64,000 bases of DNA, taken from assembly GCF_036416795.1 (NCBI RefSeq), contig NZ_CP143867.1:2844001-2908000 (forward strand), in the 5' to 3' direction. This document shows, in pieces, positions 8,806 to 18,160 of the stretch. The stretch comes from Bacteroides sp. MSB163. GTDB taxonomy: Bacteria; Bacteroidota; Bacteroidia; Bacteroidales; Bacteroidaceae. The stretch's first letter is position 1. Each line of letters opens with the position of its first letter. The notes under the pieces were generated by a model. The model searched no databases, was not told the DNA's origin, and worked only from the letters and a program-made list of their open reading frames with translations. A program made the translations under genes and the position numbers.

Positions 8806-9530
8806 GTATGCAGTCCTCCATTGATTGAAATAACCTCACCTGTAATATAAGATGCATTGGGAGATACTAAGAAACTTACGAGATCAGCTACTTCTTCCGG
8901 TTCGCCGAAGCGTCCGGCAGGGATATGTTTTTTCCATTCGTTCTCGTTGATATCTTCGGTCATTTCCGTGCGGATGAATCCGGGAGCCACCGCATTGACG
9001 GTCACGTGCTTCTTCGCCACTTCCTGAGCTAATGCTTTGGTAGCAGCAATGACACCTCCTTTGGCGGCAGAATAATTGGTTTGTCCTGGCATGCCCTTGA
9101 TTCCTGATAATGAAACGATGTTGACAATGCGTCCGAAACGTTTGACAAGCATGTTCTTAAGCAATGCCTGGGTGACATAAAAGAAGCCGTTCAGGCTGGT
9201 GTTCAGTACCCCGCTCCATTCTGCTTCGGTCATCCAAAGCATCAGATTGTCTTTGCGGATGCCTGCATTATTTATCAGCACCTCGATATATTCATCCGGG
9301 TGTTGTTCGCTCCAGTTATTTAAAGCTTCGGATACTGCCTTTGGATCAGTGACATCGAACTTCAATAATTCTCCGGCGCCTCCGTTTTCACGAACTAATT
9401 GCAGTGTGTTTGCCGCTTCCTTATCGTTACTTTGATAATTAATCAGCACGGTATATCCCATTGCTGCCAACTTGATGCTGACAGAACGTCCTATACCTCG
9501 GCTTCCGCCTGTTATTAATGCGTATTTCAT
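8802..9530 (-). CDS. 3-oxoacyl-ACP reductase (FabG-like SDR)
   Basis: A 242-residue short-chain dehydrogenase. The NAD(P)-binding glycine motif GGSRGIG is at residues 8-14, NNAG at 87-90, and the catalytic Ser142, Tyr153 and Lys157 lie in SLSGIKGMPGQTNYSAAKGG. It would reduce the beta-keto group formed by the ketosynthases before dehydration to the trans double bond. The start codon directly follows the stop of the ammonia-lyase gene. Confidence 0.9.
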   Translation of the reverse strand: MKYALITGGSRGIGRSVSIKLAAMGYTVLINYQSNDKEAANTLQLVRENGGAGELLKFDVTDPKAVSEALNNWSEQHPDEYIEVLINNAGIRKDNLMLWMTEAEWSGVLNTSLNGFFYVTQALLKNMLVKRFGRIVNIVSLSGIKGMPGQTNYSAAKGGVIAATKALAQEVAKKHVTVNAVAPGFIRTEMTEDINENEWKKHIPAGRFGEPEEVADLVSFLVSPNASYITGEVISINGGLHT

Positions 9531-11072
9531 TTATAAATTGAATTTCTTATTTTTCAAGTATTCACTCATAGCCTCTATTTCCTTGTACTTGGGAGTGTCC
9601 TGGGTAAATACAGGGAAAAATGCCCGGATCTCATTGTATACGCAACGCGATTCCGTACTGAGCTTTTCCTGTATCTTTAAGTAATCTACAGCCTGTACGA
9701 TACCCATAAATAGGATGCTCATAACCTGGAAAGAATTCTCTATGACTGTTTTGGCTATTAACGCAGAATTAGTTCCCATGCTTACAATGTCCTGATTATC
9801 ATTGTTGTTTGGGATACTGTGTATATACATGGGATTAGATAGTGTCTGACACTCGGCTGTTGTGGAAGTAGCTGTAAATTGTGAGGCTTGTAACCCATAA
9901 TTCAATCCTAATACTCCCAGATTGACAAATGGAGGAAGTATTCCGTTGATGCGATCATGGAACAGATAATTCAACTGGCGTTCACTTAGCATTGTCAGTT
10001 TCGTTATGGTTATTTTCAGTTTATCCATCTCAAAAGAGATGTAATCACCATGAAAGTTTCCGCCATGATATACATTTTGGGTTTCCGGATCAACAATCGG
10101 ATTGTCGCAAGCTGAGTTGATTTCGTTTATCAATACTTCTTCTGTATTTATAAGAGTGTCATAAACCGGTCCCAATATCTGTGGAGTACATCTTAACGAG
10201 TAATAAGGCTGCACTTTATGTTCAAAAATCTTTTCTTCATGTTTCTGTCCGTACAATTCATTCTCTCTTTTAAGAGTACATTTACTGTCGGACATCCAGA
10301 CTCTCATCATTTCAGCTATCTTTTGCTGCCCTTTATGAAGTTTGGCATCATTTAGTGGTTGGGAAACAAAATCATCATACGATGCGGCAATTTCATTCAT
10401 CATTACCGAGGCGCATACGGACCAGTTGAGCAATTGGCGGGCATAAATCAAGTTAACAATGCCAATACCTGTCATAACAGAAGTGCCGTTTGTTACTGAA
10501 AGCCCCTCACGGATATGTATGGAGAAAGGTTTGAGATGATTCTTTTCAAGTACCCGGGCAGTAGGTTGTAGCTGCCCTTGATAGAACACTTCTCCTTCGC
10601 CGATCAGCGTCAACGCTATATGCGCCAATTGCACTAAATCGCCACTGGCACCTACACTGCCATGCTCCGGTATATACGGAAAAATATCCAGGTTAATGAA
10701 CTTGACGAGTAGTTCGACCAGCTCTGTATGTATACCTGATTTCCCTTGAAGAAAAGTGAATAATCTGGCAATCATTGCTGCTTTCACATAAAGAGGAGGC
10801 AATGGTTTTCCCGCTCCGGTAGAGTGGCTCCTGATGATGTTGTATTGTAATTCCGTTAATGATTTATCTTCAATCCTATATTGAGCCATAGGACCGAACC
10901 CTGTATTAATTCCGTAAATAATTTTATCACTGGAGAAATCCTTCAAGAAACGAAAACTCTTATCTACTTCTTGAATACATTCATCGGAAATAATTACTTT
11001 TTCATCATCAAACAGTAGCTTCTGGAGCGTTCCCAAATTTATATATTTGCCGACTATCATAGTATACTTCAT
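9531..11072 (-). CDS. HAL/PAL/TAL family aromatic amino acid ammonia-lyase
   Basis: About 513 residues. The Ala-Ser-Gly triplet in GSVGASGDLVQLAH (residues ~142-144) would cyclise to the MIO cofactor, and YGINTGFGP holds the conserved active-site Tyr. The substrate loop reads QYNIIRSHSTG, with Ser-His where plant PAL has Phe-Leu; this pair is common in histidine ammonia-lyases and in some bacterial tyrosine ammonia-lyases. As first gene of a polyene operon it most likely makes coumarate or cinnamate as starter. I chose the ATG at 11072 because a promoter box covers the more upstream ATG at 11087; 11060 is another option. Confidence 0.85.
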   Translation of the reverse strand: MKYTMIVGKYINLGTLQKLLFDDEKVIISDECIQEVDKSFRFLKDFSSDKIIYGINTGFGPMAQYRIEDKSLTELQYNIIRSHSTGAGKPLPPLYVKAAMIARLFTFLQGKSGIHTELVELLVKFINLDIFPYIPEHGSVGASGDLVQLAHIALTLIGEGEVFYQGQLQPTARVLEKNHLKPFSIHIREGLSVTNGTSVMTGIGIVNLIYARQLLNWSVCASVMMNEIAASYDDFVSQPLNDAKLHKGQQKIAEMMRVWMSDSKCTLKRENELYGQKHEEKIFEHKVQPYYSLRCTPQILGPVYDTLINTEEVLINEINSACDNPIVDPETQNVYHGGNFHGDYISFEMDKLKITITKLTMLSERQLNYLFHDRINGILPPFVNLGVLGLNYGLQASQFTATSTTAECQTLSNPMYIHSIPNNNDNQDIVSMGTNSALIAKTVIENSFQVMSILFMGIVQAVDYLKIQEKLSTESRCVYNEIRAFFPVFTQDTPKYKEIEAMSEYLKNKKFNL

Positions 11073-11084
11073 TGATATAGACTG

Positions 11085-11092
11085 CAAAAATA
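11085..11092 (-). promoter_or_regulatory. Putative -7 box of the polyene operon promoter
   Basis: On the minus strand this reads TATTTTTG, matching the Bacteroides -7 consensus TAnnTTTG, and lies just upstream of the ammonia-lyase start. No clear TTTG sits at the expected -33 distance. Genes from here to beyond position 1 are separated by at most about 15 bp or overlap, so one promoter could serve the cluster. Confidence 0.5.
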
Positions 11093-11183
11093 GCTATTTT
11101 ATATCAATAATAGATGTCTATGCAAAATAAAACTTTTTTCTGCAAGGTGGTTTTTGCCGGACTTGAATATATTGTAAATAATG

Positions 11184-11576
11184 TTATTCAGTAACAGCTT
11201 CCAACAATTTTATCTCATGACTGGTATCATTCGTATTACAGCTTCCATTGAATTTAGCCTGTGATTCTATTTCCAATTTGGTGGTATAGATATTGCCCTG
11301 CATCACACAGTTGGCTTTCAGGGTGAGTTCTTCCTTTACGTATGCATCACCGATGATAGTTCCGTGAAGGCAAGCGTGTGTACAAGACAGGTTGCCGTGT
11401 ATTTTTCCTTCCGGACCGATGACTATTTTTCCGGTACACCGGATATTTCCTTCTACAGTTCCGTCGATACGCATATCTCCATCGATGGAACAATCACCTT
11501 TAATTAAACTTTGACTGGAAAGCGTGGTTAATTTATTGCTTACCTTGTCATCTATTCCTTTTTTTGAGTTAAACAT
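11184..11576 (-). CDS. Bactofilin (polymer-forming cytoskeletal protein)
   Basis: A 130-residue protein made mainly of short hexad-like beta repeats (IKGDCSIDGDMRIDGTVEG, IVIGPEGKIHGNL, AYVKEELTLKANCVMQGNI) that form the right-handed beta-helix of bactofilins. Short disordered tails flank the core. Bactofilins self-assemble without nucleotide and often recruit cell-wall enzymes. Here the gene ends an operon with parAB, mltD and rel, 22 bp after rel, which fits a role in envelope or chromosome positioning. Confidence 0.9.
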   Translation of the reverse strand: MFNSKKGIDDKVSNKLTTLSSQSLIKGDCSIDGDMRIDGTVEGNIRCTGKIVIGPEGKIHGNLSCTHACLHGTIIGDAYVKEELTLKANCVMQGNIYTTKLEIESQAKFNGSCNTNDTSHEIKLLEAVTE

Positions 11577-11598
11577 GTTAGTATGCTTTTATGGTTTC

Positions 11599-13857
11599 TT
11601 ATCCTTCTACGCGGGTTACTTGCTTAATGTTTTGTATCTGTTTCAGATTATTGCAGATGGTTTTCACATCATCCACATCATGCACGTACAATTGGATGTT
11701 TCCTTCAAAAATACCGTCTGTTGTTTCGATGGACAACTTACGGATATTTACATTCAGCTGACGGGAAATAACCTGCGTTACTTCGTTTAGCAATCCCATG
11801 GCATCTATACCTTTTATATATATATTCACCAGGAAGGAGAGTTCCTTATGGGTATCCCACTCTGTAGCCAGAATACGGTTTCCGTAACTGCTCTTCAAAC
11901 GTGCGGCGACGGGACACTGGCGTTTGTGGATAATGATACGGTCGTTTTCGTCCATATATCCCAGTACATCGTCCCCCGGAATGGGATGGCAACATTCTGC
12001 CATGATATAATTCTTCTGGATATTCTCTTCCGTCAGTTTCAGGATTTGCTTCGTATTGATTTTCTCCTTTTCTTGCAGTGGTTTTTCTTCAATCGGTTCT
12101 TTGTTGTCCTTGTTACCGCCGAACGAGAAGGTGAGAAACTTCTTCCAGTTGGTTCCTTGTTTCTCTTTCAGGGCATTTTTATCCAGGTCGCCCAATACGA
12201 TCTTTTTATTGCCGATAGCTATCAGAAACTCGTCCCGGTTCTTCATATTATGGGCTTTTACCAACTTGTCTATCAACAGGTCGTCCAATCGCAGCTCTTC
12301 TTTTTTGAAGAATTCGTTCAGAAGGGTTTCGCCTTCTTTCTGGCTGTTCCTTTGCTCTTTGCGCAGGATGGCGGCTATTTTGGCACGGGCGCGGGCAGTA
12401 GTGGCAAATACTTCCCATTCCGGCTGTACGCGTTGTGATTTGGAAGTCAGAACTTCCACCTGGTCACCACTTTGAAGCTTGTGGCTCAGAGGGACAAGCT
12501 TATGGTTTACTTTTGCGCCGATACAGTGGCTACCGATGTCAGTGTGCAGGGAGAATGCAAAATCCAGTGCCGTAGAGTTCTGCGGCATAGTCTTGATTTC
12601 GCCTTTGGGAGTAAACACAAATATTTCCGATGCAAACAAGTTCAGCTTGATGGTATCGAGGAAGTCAATGGCATCCGGTTGCGGGTCATCAAGTATTTCT
12701 TTGATGGTGCGTAGCCATTTATCCAATTCGCCTTCATCTTCGCTGCCTCCGCCATCTTTATATTTCCAATGGGCGGCGAAACCTTGTTCGGCTACGTCAT
12801 TCATCCGTTCACTGCGGATTTGTACTTCAATCCATTGCCCGTTGTTTCCCATAAGGGTGACGTGCAAGGCTTGGTAACCGTTGGCTTTGGGATGACTCAC
12901 CCAGTCGCGCAGACGGTCGGGGTGGGGTTTGTATATTTTAGAGATGGAGACATAGATATCAAAACAATCGTTCAGTTCTTCGTCCGCATTTCGTGGTTCA
13001 AAGATAATACGTACGGCAAGTAAGTCATAGATTTCTTCAAACGGTACATGCTTGGTCTGCATCTTGTTCCAGATGGAATAGATGGATTTAACACGCGCGA
13101 GAATACGGAATTTCAGCCCCATTTTGTCCAGCTGGGCACGTATCGGAGCAGTGAAGTCATTGAATACTTTATCACGTTCGGTTGCTGTGGCTGCCAGCTT
13201 TTCTTCGATTTCCTGATACTCTTCGGGATGTTCGTACTTGAAACTCAGATTCTCCAGCTCTGTCTTTATCTTGTACAGTCCCAGGCGATTGGCGAGGGGA
13301 GCATAGATATACAATGTCTCGCCTGCAATTTTGAATTGCTTGTTGGGAAGCATCGAACCTAACGTGCGCATATTGTGCAGCCGGTCGGCTATCTTGATCA
13401 GGATTACGCGTATATCATCGGACATTGTCAGCAGCAATTTCTTGAAGTTCTCTGCCTGTGCCGAAGCGCGGTCACCGAAAATACCACCGGATATTTTGGT
13501 CAGCCCGTCTACAATCTGGGCGATCTTCGGACCGAATATGTTTTCTATGTCTTCTACGGTATAGTCCGTATCTTCTACCACATCGTGCAGCAAGGCGGCA
13601 CAAATGGATGTAGAACCAAGACCTATTTCGTTGCATACAATTTGTGCCACGGCGAGGGGATGCATAATGTAGGGTTCGCCCGAACGGCGTTTGATGCCCT
13701 TATGCGCCTGATTGGCAAAGTTGAATGCCTTTGTTATGATTTCAATACGCTTGCGGTGTTTGGTTGCCAAGTAGTCGTTTAACAGTTGCTGGAAAGCCTG
13801 TTCAATCATTTCTTCTTCGACTTTTTCTTTATCTTTCTGGCCCACATTCTCTTCCAT
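11599..13857 (-). CDS. Bifunctional (p)ppGpp synthetase/hydrolase of the Rel/SpoT family
   Basis: About 752 residues with the full long-RSH order: HD hydrolase domain (ALLHDVVEDT and RLHNMRT), synthetase domain (YQALHVTLMG near residue 330), TGS domain (IFVFTPKGEIKTMP) and a C-terminal ACT domain. It makes and degrades the stringent-response alarmone. I chose the ATG at 13857, not an in-frame ATG at 13914, because AGGAG lies just before it and the preceding 19 residues are not family-like. It follows mltD closely in the parA-parB operon. Confidence 0.93.
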   Translation of the reverse strand: MEENVGQKDKEKVEEEMIEQAFQQLLNDYLATKHRKRIEIITKAFNFANQAHKGIKRRSGEPYIMHPLAVAQIVCNEIGLGSTSICAALLHDVVEDTDYTVEDIENIFGPKIAQIVDGLTKISGGIFGDRASAQAENFKKLLLTMSDDIRVILIKIADRLHNMRTLGSMLPNKQFKIAGETLYIYAPLANRLGLYKIKTELENLSFKYEHPEEYQEIEEKLAATATERDKVFNDFTAPIRAQLDKMGLKFRILARVKSIYSIWNKMQTKHVPFEEIYDLLAVRIIFEPRNADEELNDCFDIYVSISKIYKPHPDRLRDWVSHPKANGYQALHVTLMGNNGQWIEVQIRSERMNDVAEQGFAAHWKYKDGGGSEDEGELDKWLRTIKEILDDPQPDAIDFLDTIKLNLFASEIFVFTPKGEIKTMPQNSTALDFAFSLHTDIGSHCIGAKVNHKLVPLSHKLQSGDQVEVLTSKSQRVQPEWEVFATTARARAKIAAILRKEQRNSQKEGETLLNEFFKKEELRLDDLLIDKLVKAHNMKNRDEFLIAIGNKKIVLGDLDKNALKEKQGTNWKKFLTFSFGGNKDNKEPIEEKPLQEKEKINTKQILKLTEENIQKNYIMAECCHPIPGDDVLGYMDENDRIIIHKRQCPVAARLKSSYGNRILATEWDTHKELSFLVNIYIKGIDAMGLLNEVTQVISRQLNVNIRKLSIETTDGIFEGNIQLYVHDVDDVKTICNNLKQIQNIKQVTRVEG

Positions 13858-13926
13858 ATCCTGTTCTCCTTTCTTCAGTTGCTGCAAAAATAAGCAATTT
13901 TCAACATCACGCAAGCATTTGTGCCT

Positions 13927-15213
13927 TTATTTATATATCTTCAATTGCTTTCCGGCAGAAATGTTGGTATTGCGCAATCCATTCCAACTCTGAAGTTGTT
14001 TGACGGTGACGCCATAGCGACCTGCGATGCCACCCAGTGTTTCGCCACTCCGTATCTTGTGGTAAGTCAGCTTCCCGTTGCCGGTTGTAGCGCGTCTTGC
14101 TGTAGAACGGGTTTCAGGGATGGCTACAGTACGGCGGTTTTTGAATAATTCATTAGAACGGTGGGCGTAGATGGTGTCCTGGCTGTCGATAAATGTGCTG
14201 ATGTAATTCATCGGCAGGCGGAGGGTTTGCGCCTTGCTCTCACCGGGAATTATATTCTTTTTATACTGGGGATTAAGACTTTTGATTTCTTCCATGCTTA
14301 CGCTACAGATATCGGCAAGCTGTTCGAAATGTAAGTTTTTTGTTACCTGTACTGTATCTGTCGCATCGGGAATGTTGGTTTCCATGGGGCAGATGTTGTG
14401 CTTACAGTAGTAGGTCATCACATAGTTGGCGGCGATAAACGCGGGCACATATCCACGGGTTTCTTTTGGCAGGAAGTTATAGATTTCCCAATAATCCGTT
14501 TTCCCTCCGGCACGGCGGATGGCCTTGTTGATGGTGCCCGGACCGCAATTATAGGCGGCAATCACCAGATTCCAGTCTTGGTAAATGGCATACAGATCCT
14601 TCAGATAGCGGGCTGCAGCCCAAGTAGCCTTGATTGGGTCGCAGCGTTCGTCAACAAGACTGTTGCTTTCCAGACCATACATTTTTCCGGTAGCCAGCAT
14701 GAACTGCCACAGTCCGCAAGCTCCTGCACGAGAGCGGGCGGAAGGATTAAGGGCCGATTCGATAATGGGCAGATATCTGAGTTCGAGCGGCAGTCCGTAG
14801 GTGTCGAGTGCTTCTTCAAAGATAGGCATGTAGAAATTGCAGGCACTCAACATGAACGATACGTTATTGCGTAAACGTCCTGTGTACATATCTATGAATT
14901 TACGTACAATTTCATTGTATGGCATTTCCATCACGGCAGGGATACGGCTGAGACGGTCGATATAGACGGAATCACTGAAAAACGGATTCTCGGTAGAGGT
15001 ACTGCAATCTTTGCCTAAATCAATATAATTCTTGGCTTTCCAGTCGTTGAGCAGGCTGTCCAGCGGATAGGTCATACTTGGAGGAAGTTCGATGCTTTCC
15101 TTTCTTTCCGTTCCGTTGTCGTGGATGAGTATATCCACGCTTTCTTGCGCTTGCACCTGGAAGGTGAAGAGTGACAGACAAAACAGGAACGGAGTGGCAA
15201 TAAGCTTCTTCAT
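13927..15213 (-). CDS. mltD: Membrane-bound lytic murein transglycosylase D-like protein with LysM
   Basis: About 428 residues from the ATG at 15213; an ATG at 15234 adds seven. An N-terminal signal peptide (MKKLIATPFLFCLSLFTFQV) is followed by a goose-lysozyme-like SLT domain with the catalytic Glu in YLPIIESALNP and the GLWQFM and AAYNCGPG motifs. A middle LysM-like segment (LADICSVSMEEIKSLNP) and a clear C-terminal LysM (HKIRSGETLGGIAGRYGV) bind peptidoglycan. The enzyme cleaves glycan strands to 1,6-anhydro ends in the periplasm. Confidence 0.9.
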   Translation of the reverse strand: MKKLIATPFLFCLSLFTFQVQAQESVDILIHDNGTERKESIELPPSMTYPLDSLLNDWKAKNYIDLGKDCSTSTENPFFSDSVYIDRLSRIPAVMEMPYNEIVRKFIDMYTGRLRNNVSFMLSACNFYMPIFEEALDTYGLPLELRYLPIIESALNPSARSRAGACGLWQFMLATGKMYGLESNSLVDERCDPIKATWAAARYLKDLYAIYQDWNLVIAAYNCGPGTINKAIRRAGGKTDYWEIYNFLPKETRGYVPAFIAANYVMTYYCKHNICPMETNIPDATDTVQVTKNLHFEQLADICSVSMEEIKSLNPQYKKNIIPGESKAQTLRLPMNYISTFIDSQDTIYAHRSNELFKNRRTVAIPETRSTARRATTGNGKLTYHKIRSGETLGGIAGRYGVTVKQLQSWNGLRNTNISAGKQLKIYK

Positions 15214-15267
15214 ATTTACAGATTTATTCTTCATGTGTGATTATTCTTTTGTATGGCTTTATTCTCA

Positions 15268-16113
15268 TTAAAAACGGAAACTGCATTGCAGTCCGACGGA
15301 TTTATTGGAGGCACCGGTGCTATATTGGTTGTTGATAACAGCCGGTTCTATTCTCATACTAAGGTCGGGCGTTATATCGAAATTAGATAATTCCGCATCT
15401 ACATACGCATCGATAACCGATATCAGATAAACGCCGATAAAAGCGAAGATACTCAGGTCGCGATATCGACGGTATGTATCCTTTCGCTTCCGGAGGGTCT
15501 CCACTATTTGTGTCTGTGAAACCCTGTCGATATATCCCGGAGGGAGCAGGTCGTTGATACTGCTGGCATCCCAGTTGCCTTTGGAAGCGTCCTTGTACGC
15601 CTGCATGTAGTCTTTATACATTTTCCCGTTCCAGGTCAGCGCATACGCGCATCCGGCAAAGCCTCCATATATAATAGGTAGTTTCCAGTATTTTCGGTTA
15701 TAGATTTGTCCTCCACCCGGAATTACCAGGGCGAGCCATGTCGCTTTGGTTGGATTGGGAATAAAAACTTTTTTATTGAGTTCCTTGTTCAGACTGTCCG
15801 CCGGTGTATCGGGCACTTGCGGGGCAGGGGCGGAGGTCATCTCCAATAAACGCTTTTTGTTTTCGGCAGCAATGCTGTCGGCTACTGCGAGGCTATCAGC
15901 GGTTGAAACCCGTTGCAGAATAGGATCGCTTAGTGCATCCAGGCTATCCGGTACCATTTGCGGTATCTTCCGCAATGTGTCCGCAAGCTCTTTTTGCTGT
16001 CGTTTGGCAGCGGCACGCGGACGGTCCTGCCCATACATAGCAATCCCTGCCGTCTGCACGAGGCAAAGCAGCAGGGCGATACACCATTGATATGTTTTAG
16101 TTCCTTTCGTCAT
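15268..16113 (-). CDS. DUF5683 family protein of the parAB operon
   Basis: A 281-residue protein with an N-terminal hydrophobic segment, a charged/low-complexity region to about residue 120, and a core with two hydrophobic segments (TWLALVIPGGGQIYNRKYWKLPIIYGG and LSIFAFIGVYLISVIDAYVDA), diagnostic of DUF5683. The function is not known to me. It starts one base before parB ends and precedes mltD, an order I recall as common in Bacteroidales. The membrane location and neighbours suggest an envelope role. Confidence 0.8.
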   Translation of the reverse strand: MTKGTKTYQWCIALLLCLVQTAGIAMYGQDRPRAAAKRQQKELADTLRKIPQMVPDSLDALSDPILQRVSTADSLAVADSIAAENKKRLLEMTSAPAPQVPDTPADSLNKELNKKVFIPNPTKATWLALVIPGGGQIYNRKYWKLPIIYGGFAGCAYALTWNGKMYKDYMQAYKDASKGNWDASSINDLLPPGYIDRVSQTQIVETLRKRKDTYRRYRDLSIFAFIGVYLISVIDAYVDAELSNFDITPDLSMRIEPAVINNQYSTGASNKSVGLQCSFRF

Positions 16114-17001
16114 TTATTTTTTTAGAGTATCGAGTATGCCGATAATACGTTCTAAGTCCTCTTCGTTATTGAACGGGATACTGATTTTACCTTTTCCTTT
16201 CTCCGAACAGGTCAGCTGCACTTTGGTGCTGAAGAAGCCTGATAACTGTTGTTTCAGCATATTGAATTCTTCGGGCAGTTTGGCTCGTTTGGGAGCTATT
16301 TTGCGTCCGCCGCTTTTTACGGTTTCGCCTTCGCTCAGGGATTTTACTATTTCTTCCACTTTGCGTACGGAGTATCCGTGCTCGATGATTTCTTCAAATA
16401 TCTTCACTTGCAGCTTCGGATCGGCCAAGGTTACGAGCGCACGGGCATGCCCCATGTCAATCTGCTTGTTCTGTATGGCCATCTGAATGGGTGCAGGCAG
16501 TTTCAACAGGCGCAGGTAGTTTGCGATGGTAGTGCGCTTTTTACCTACACGTTCGCTGAGGCGTTCCTGTGTCAGGCCGTATTGTTCCAGCAGGTGCTGG
16601 TAGGCAAGGGCGATTTCCACAGAATTCAGGTCTTCGCGCTGTATGTTCTCGATAAGCGCCATTTCCATGACGTTTTCGTCGTCGGCGGTGCGGATATAGG
16701 CGGGGATGCTTGTCAGTCCGGCAAGTTGCGAGGCGCGGAAGCGGCGTTCTCCGGCAATGATCTGATATTCATCGTCCGAAAGCTTACGCAAGGTGATAGG
16801 CTGAATGATACCTATTTCAGAGATTGAGTCGGCAAGTTCCTGAAGTGCCGTTTCGTCAAATTCATGACGTGGCTGATTCGGGTTGACGACAATCTTCGAC
16901 AACTCTATTTCGTTGATGGAAGAAGAGCCTTCGGTCTGCACTTCGTCCATTGAGAGCAGAGCGTCAAGTCCGCGTCCTAATGCATTTCTTTTTTGTGCCA
17001 T
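16114..17001 (-). CDS. parB: ParB/Spo0J chromosome partition protein
   Basis: A 295-residue ParB. The N-terminal CTPase/ParB domain begins near IELSKIVVNPNQPRH and has the GERRFRA arginine patch near residue 84. A central helix-turn-helix (LTQERLSERVGKKRTTIANYLRLL) binds parS, and the C-terminus dimerises. It loads ParA-dependent partition complexes near the origin. It follows parA by 17 bp. I did not see a canonical 16-bp parS palindrome in the neighbouring intergenic sequence. Confidence 0.93.
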   Translation of the reverse strand: MAQKRNALGRGLDALLSMDEVQTEGSSSINEIELSKIVVNPNQPRHEFDETALQELADSISEIGIIQPITLRKLSDDEYQIIAGERRFRASQLAGLTSIPAYIRTADDENVMEMALIENIQREDLNSVEIALAYQHLLEQYGLTQERLSERVGKKRTTIANYLRLLKLPAPIQMAIQNKQIDMGHARALVTLADPKLQVKIFEEIIEHGYSVRKVEEIVKSLSEGETVKSGGRKIAPKRAKLPEEFNMLKQQLSGFFSTKVQLTCSEKGKGKISIPFNNEEDLERIIGILDTLKK

Positions 17002-17018
17002 GGTTCTTCGTTTTTAAG

Positions 17019-17783
17019 TTAATTGTTACGACTAATCAGTTCTTTGGCAAGTGCCATGTGATTTTTGGCTCCTGTGGAGTCTGCATCATACAAGATGGTA
17101 GGAAGACCATAGCTGGGAGCTTCACTCAGTTTGACGTTGCGTTGCACCACGGTTTTGAACACCAGTTCCTGGAAGTGGCGTTTCACTTCGTCGTAAATCT
17201 GGTTGGCCTGGCGCAGGCGTGAGTCGTACATGGTCAGCAGGAATCCTTCGATTTCGAGTGCCGGGTTCAGTTTCGACTTGATGATTTTAATTGTATTCAG
17301 CAACTTACTGATGCCTTCCAATGCGAAGTATTCCGCTTGTACGGGGATAATCACAGAGTCGGCTGCGGTCAGTGCGTTGATGGTAATCAGTCCCAGTGAG
17401 GGCGAGCAGTCTATCAAGATATAATCAAACTCTTCCTTCAGCGGGGCAAGTACTTCTTTCAATATCTTTTCCCTGTTTTTCAGATTGAGCATCTCTATCT
17501 CGGCGCCCACCAAGTTTATGTGTGAGGATATCACTTTCAGTGTATCAATCTCGGTGTCATGGATAGCTTCGCGAACATCAGCCCGGTCGATAATGCATTC
17601 GTAAATAGTGCATTCCGACTGCTTGATGTCGACACCCAAACCGGAAGAGGCGTTTGCCTGCGGGTCTGCGTCCACAACGAGCACTTTCTTTTCCAGGGTG
17701 GCGAGTGAGGCTGCGAGGTTAATCGTAGTCGTTGTTTTTCCTACACCACCTTTTTGATTTGCCAAAGCAATAATTTTTCCCAT
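17019..17783 (-). CDS. parA: ParA/Soj chromosome partition ATPase
   Basis: A 254-residue deviant Walker ATPase. The P-loop KGGVGKTT is at residues 10-17, DADPQANAS near 40 and DCSPSLG near 124. It forms nucleoid-bound ATP-dependent dimers that move ParB-parS complexes. It is the first gene of a six-gene minus-strand operon (parA, parB, DUF5683, mltD, rel, bactofilin). A ~170-nt leader and a TATATTTG -7 box lie upstream. Confidence 0.93.
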   Translation of the reverse strand: MGKIIALANQKGGVGKTTTTINLAASLATLEKKVLVVDADPQANASSGLGVDIKQSECTIYECIIDRADVREAIHDTEIDTLKVISSHINLVGAEIEMLNLKNREKILKEVLAPLKEEFDYILIDCSPSLGLITINALTAADSVIIPVQAEYFALEGISKLLNTIKIIKSKLNPALEIEGFLLTMYDSRLRQANQIYDEVKRHFQELVFKTVVQRNVKLSEAPSYGLPTILYDADSTGAKNHMALAKELISRNN

Positions 17784-18160
17784 AATCTTAGTGTTTATTG
17801 GCAGCGAAATAAGTGATAATTCCGTATTGCGCCTACTAAAAAAGAGAAAGATTGCAAAATCTGTTGATAAGTCGCCTTTTTTGTTAATAACTCAAAGCCG
17901 TTTTATTCCATTTCGACCTGTTCCGGCACTTTTCGTTCTCTTGTTCAGCTTGCAAATATACGTAATTATCTTGAAATGAAATATCTTTTTTGTCTCGCTT
18001 GCAGAAGATTAAGATTTGTTTTAAGTGCCTGTCCGCATTTTGGGCGTGGTTTGTGCGAATAATCATGCGTTCTGCGCTTTCATCTCTTTCAGCGGCTTTA
18101 GACCGTTGTGTGTAAGGCGTTTAGACTGAAATTTCCGGTCGGGGACGGCTTTCAGTGCTT
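17784..18160 (-). promoter_or_regulatory. Upstream region of the parA operon with -7 box
   Basis: About 375 bp without a gene. The minus strand reads TATATTTG at 17960-17953, a match to the Bacteroides -7 box, giving parA a leader of about 165 nt. Part of this leader (17898-17947) recurs at 20562-20612. I saw no parS or terminator hairpin here. Confidence 0.55.

Noticed and set aside
344..11087. Dialkylresorcinol (DarA/DarB) cluster
   Set aside because: No DarB-type KASIII or DarA cyclase is in the visible part; only polyene-type genes are seen. The cluster continues left of the window, so they could lie outside.
17784..18160. Canonical parS site near parAB
   Set aside because: I looked for the 16-bp TGTTTCACGTGAAACA palindrome and saw no match here; chromosomal parS may be elsewhere.
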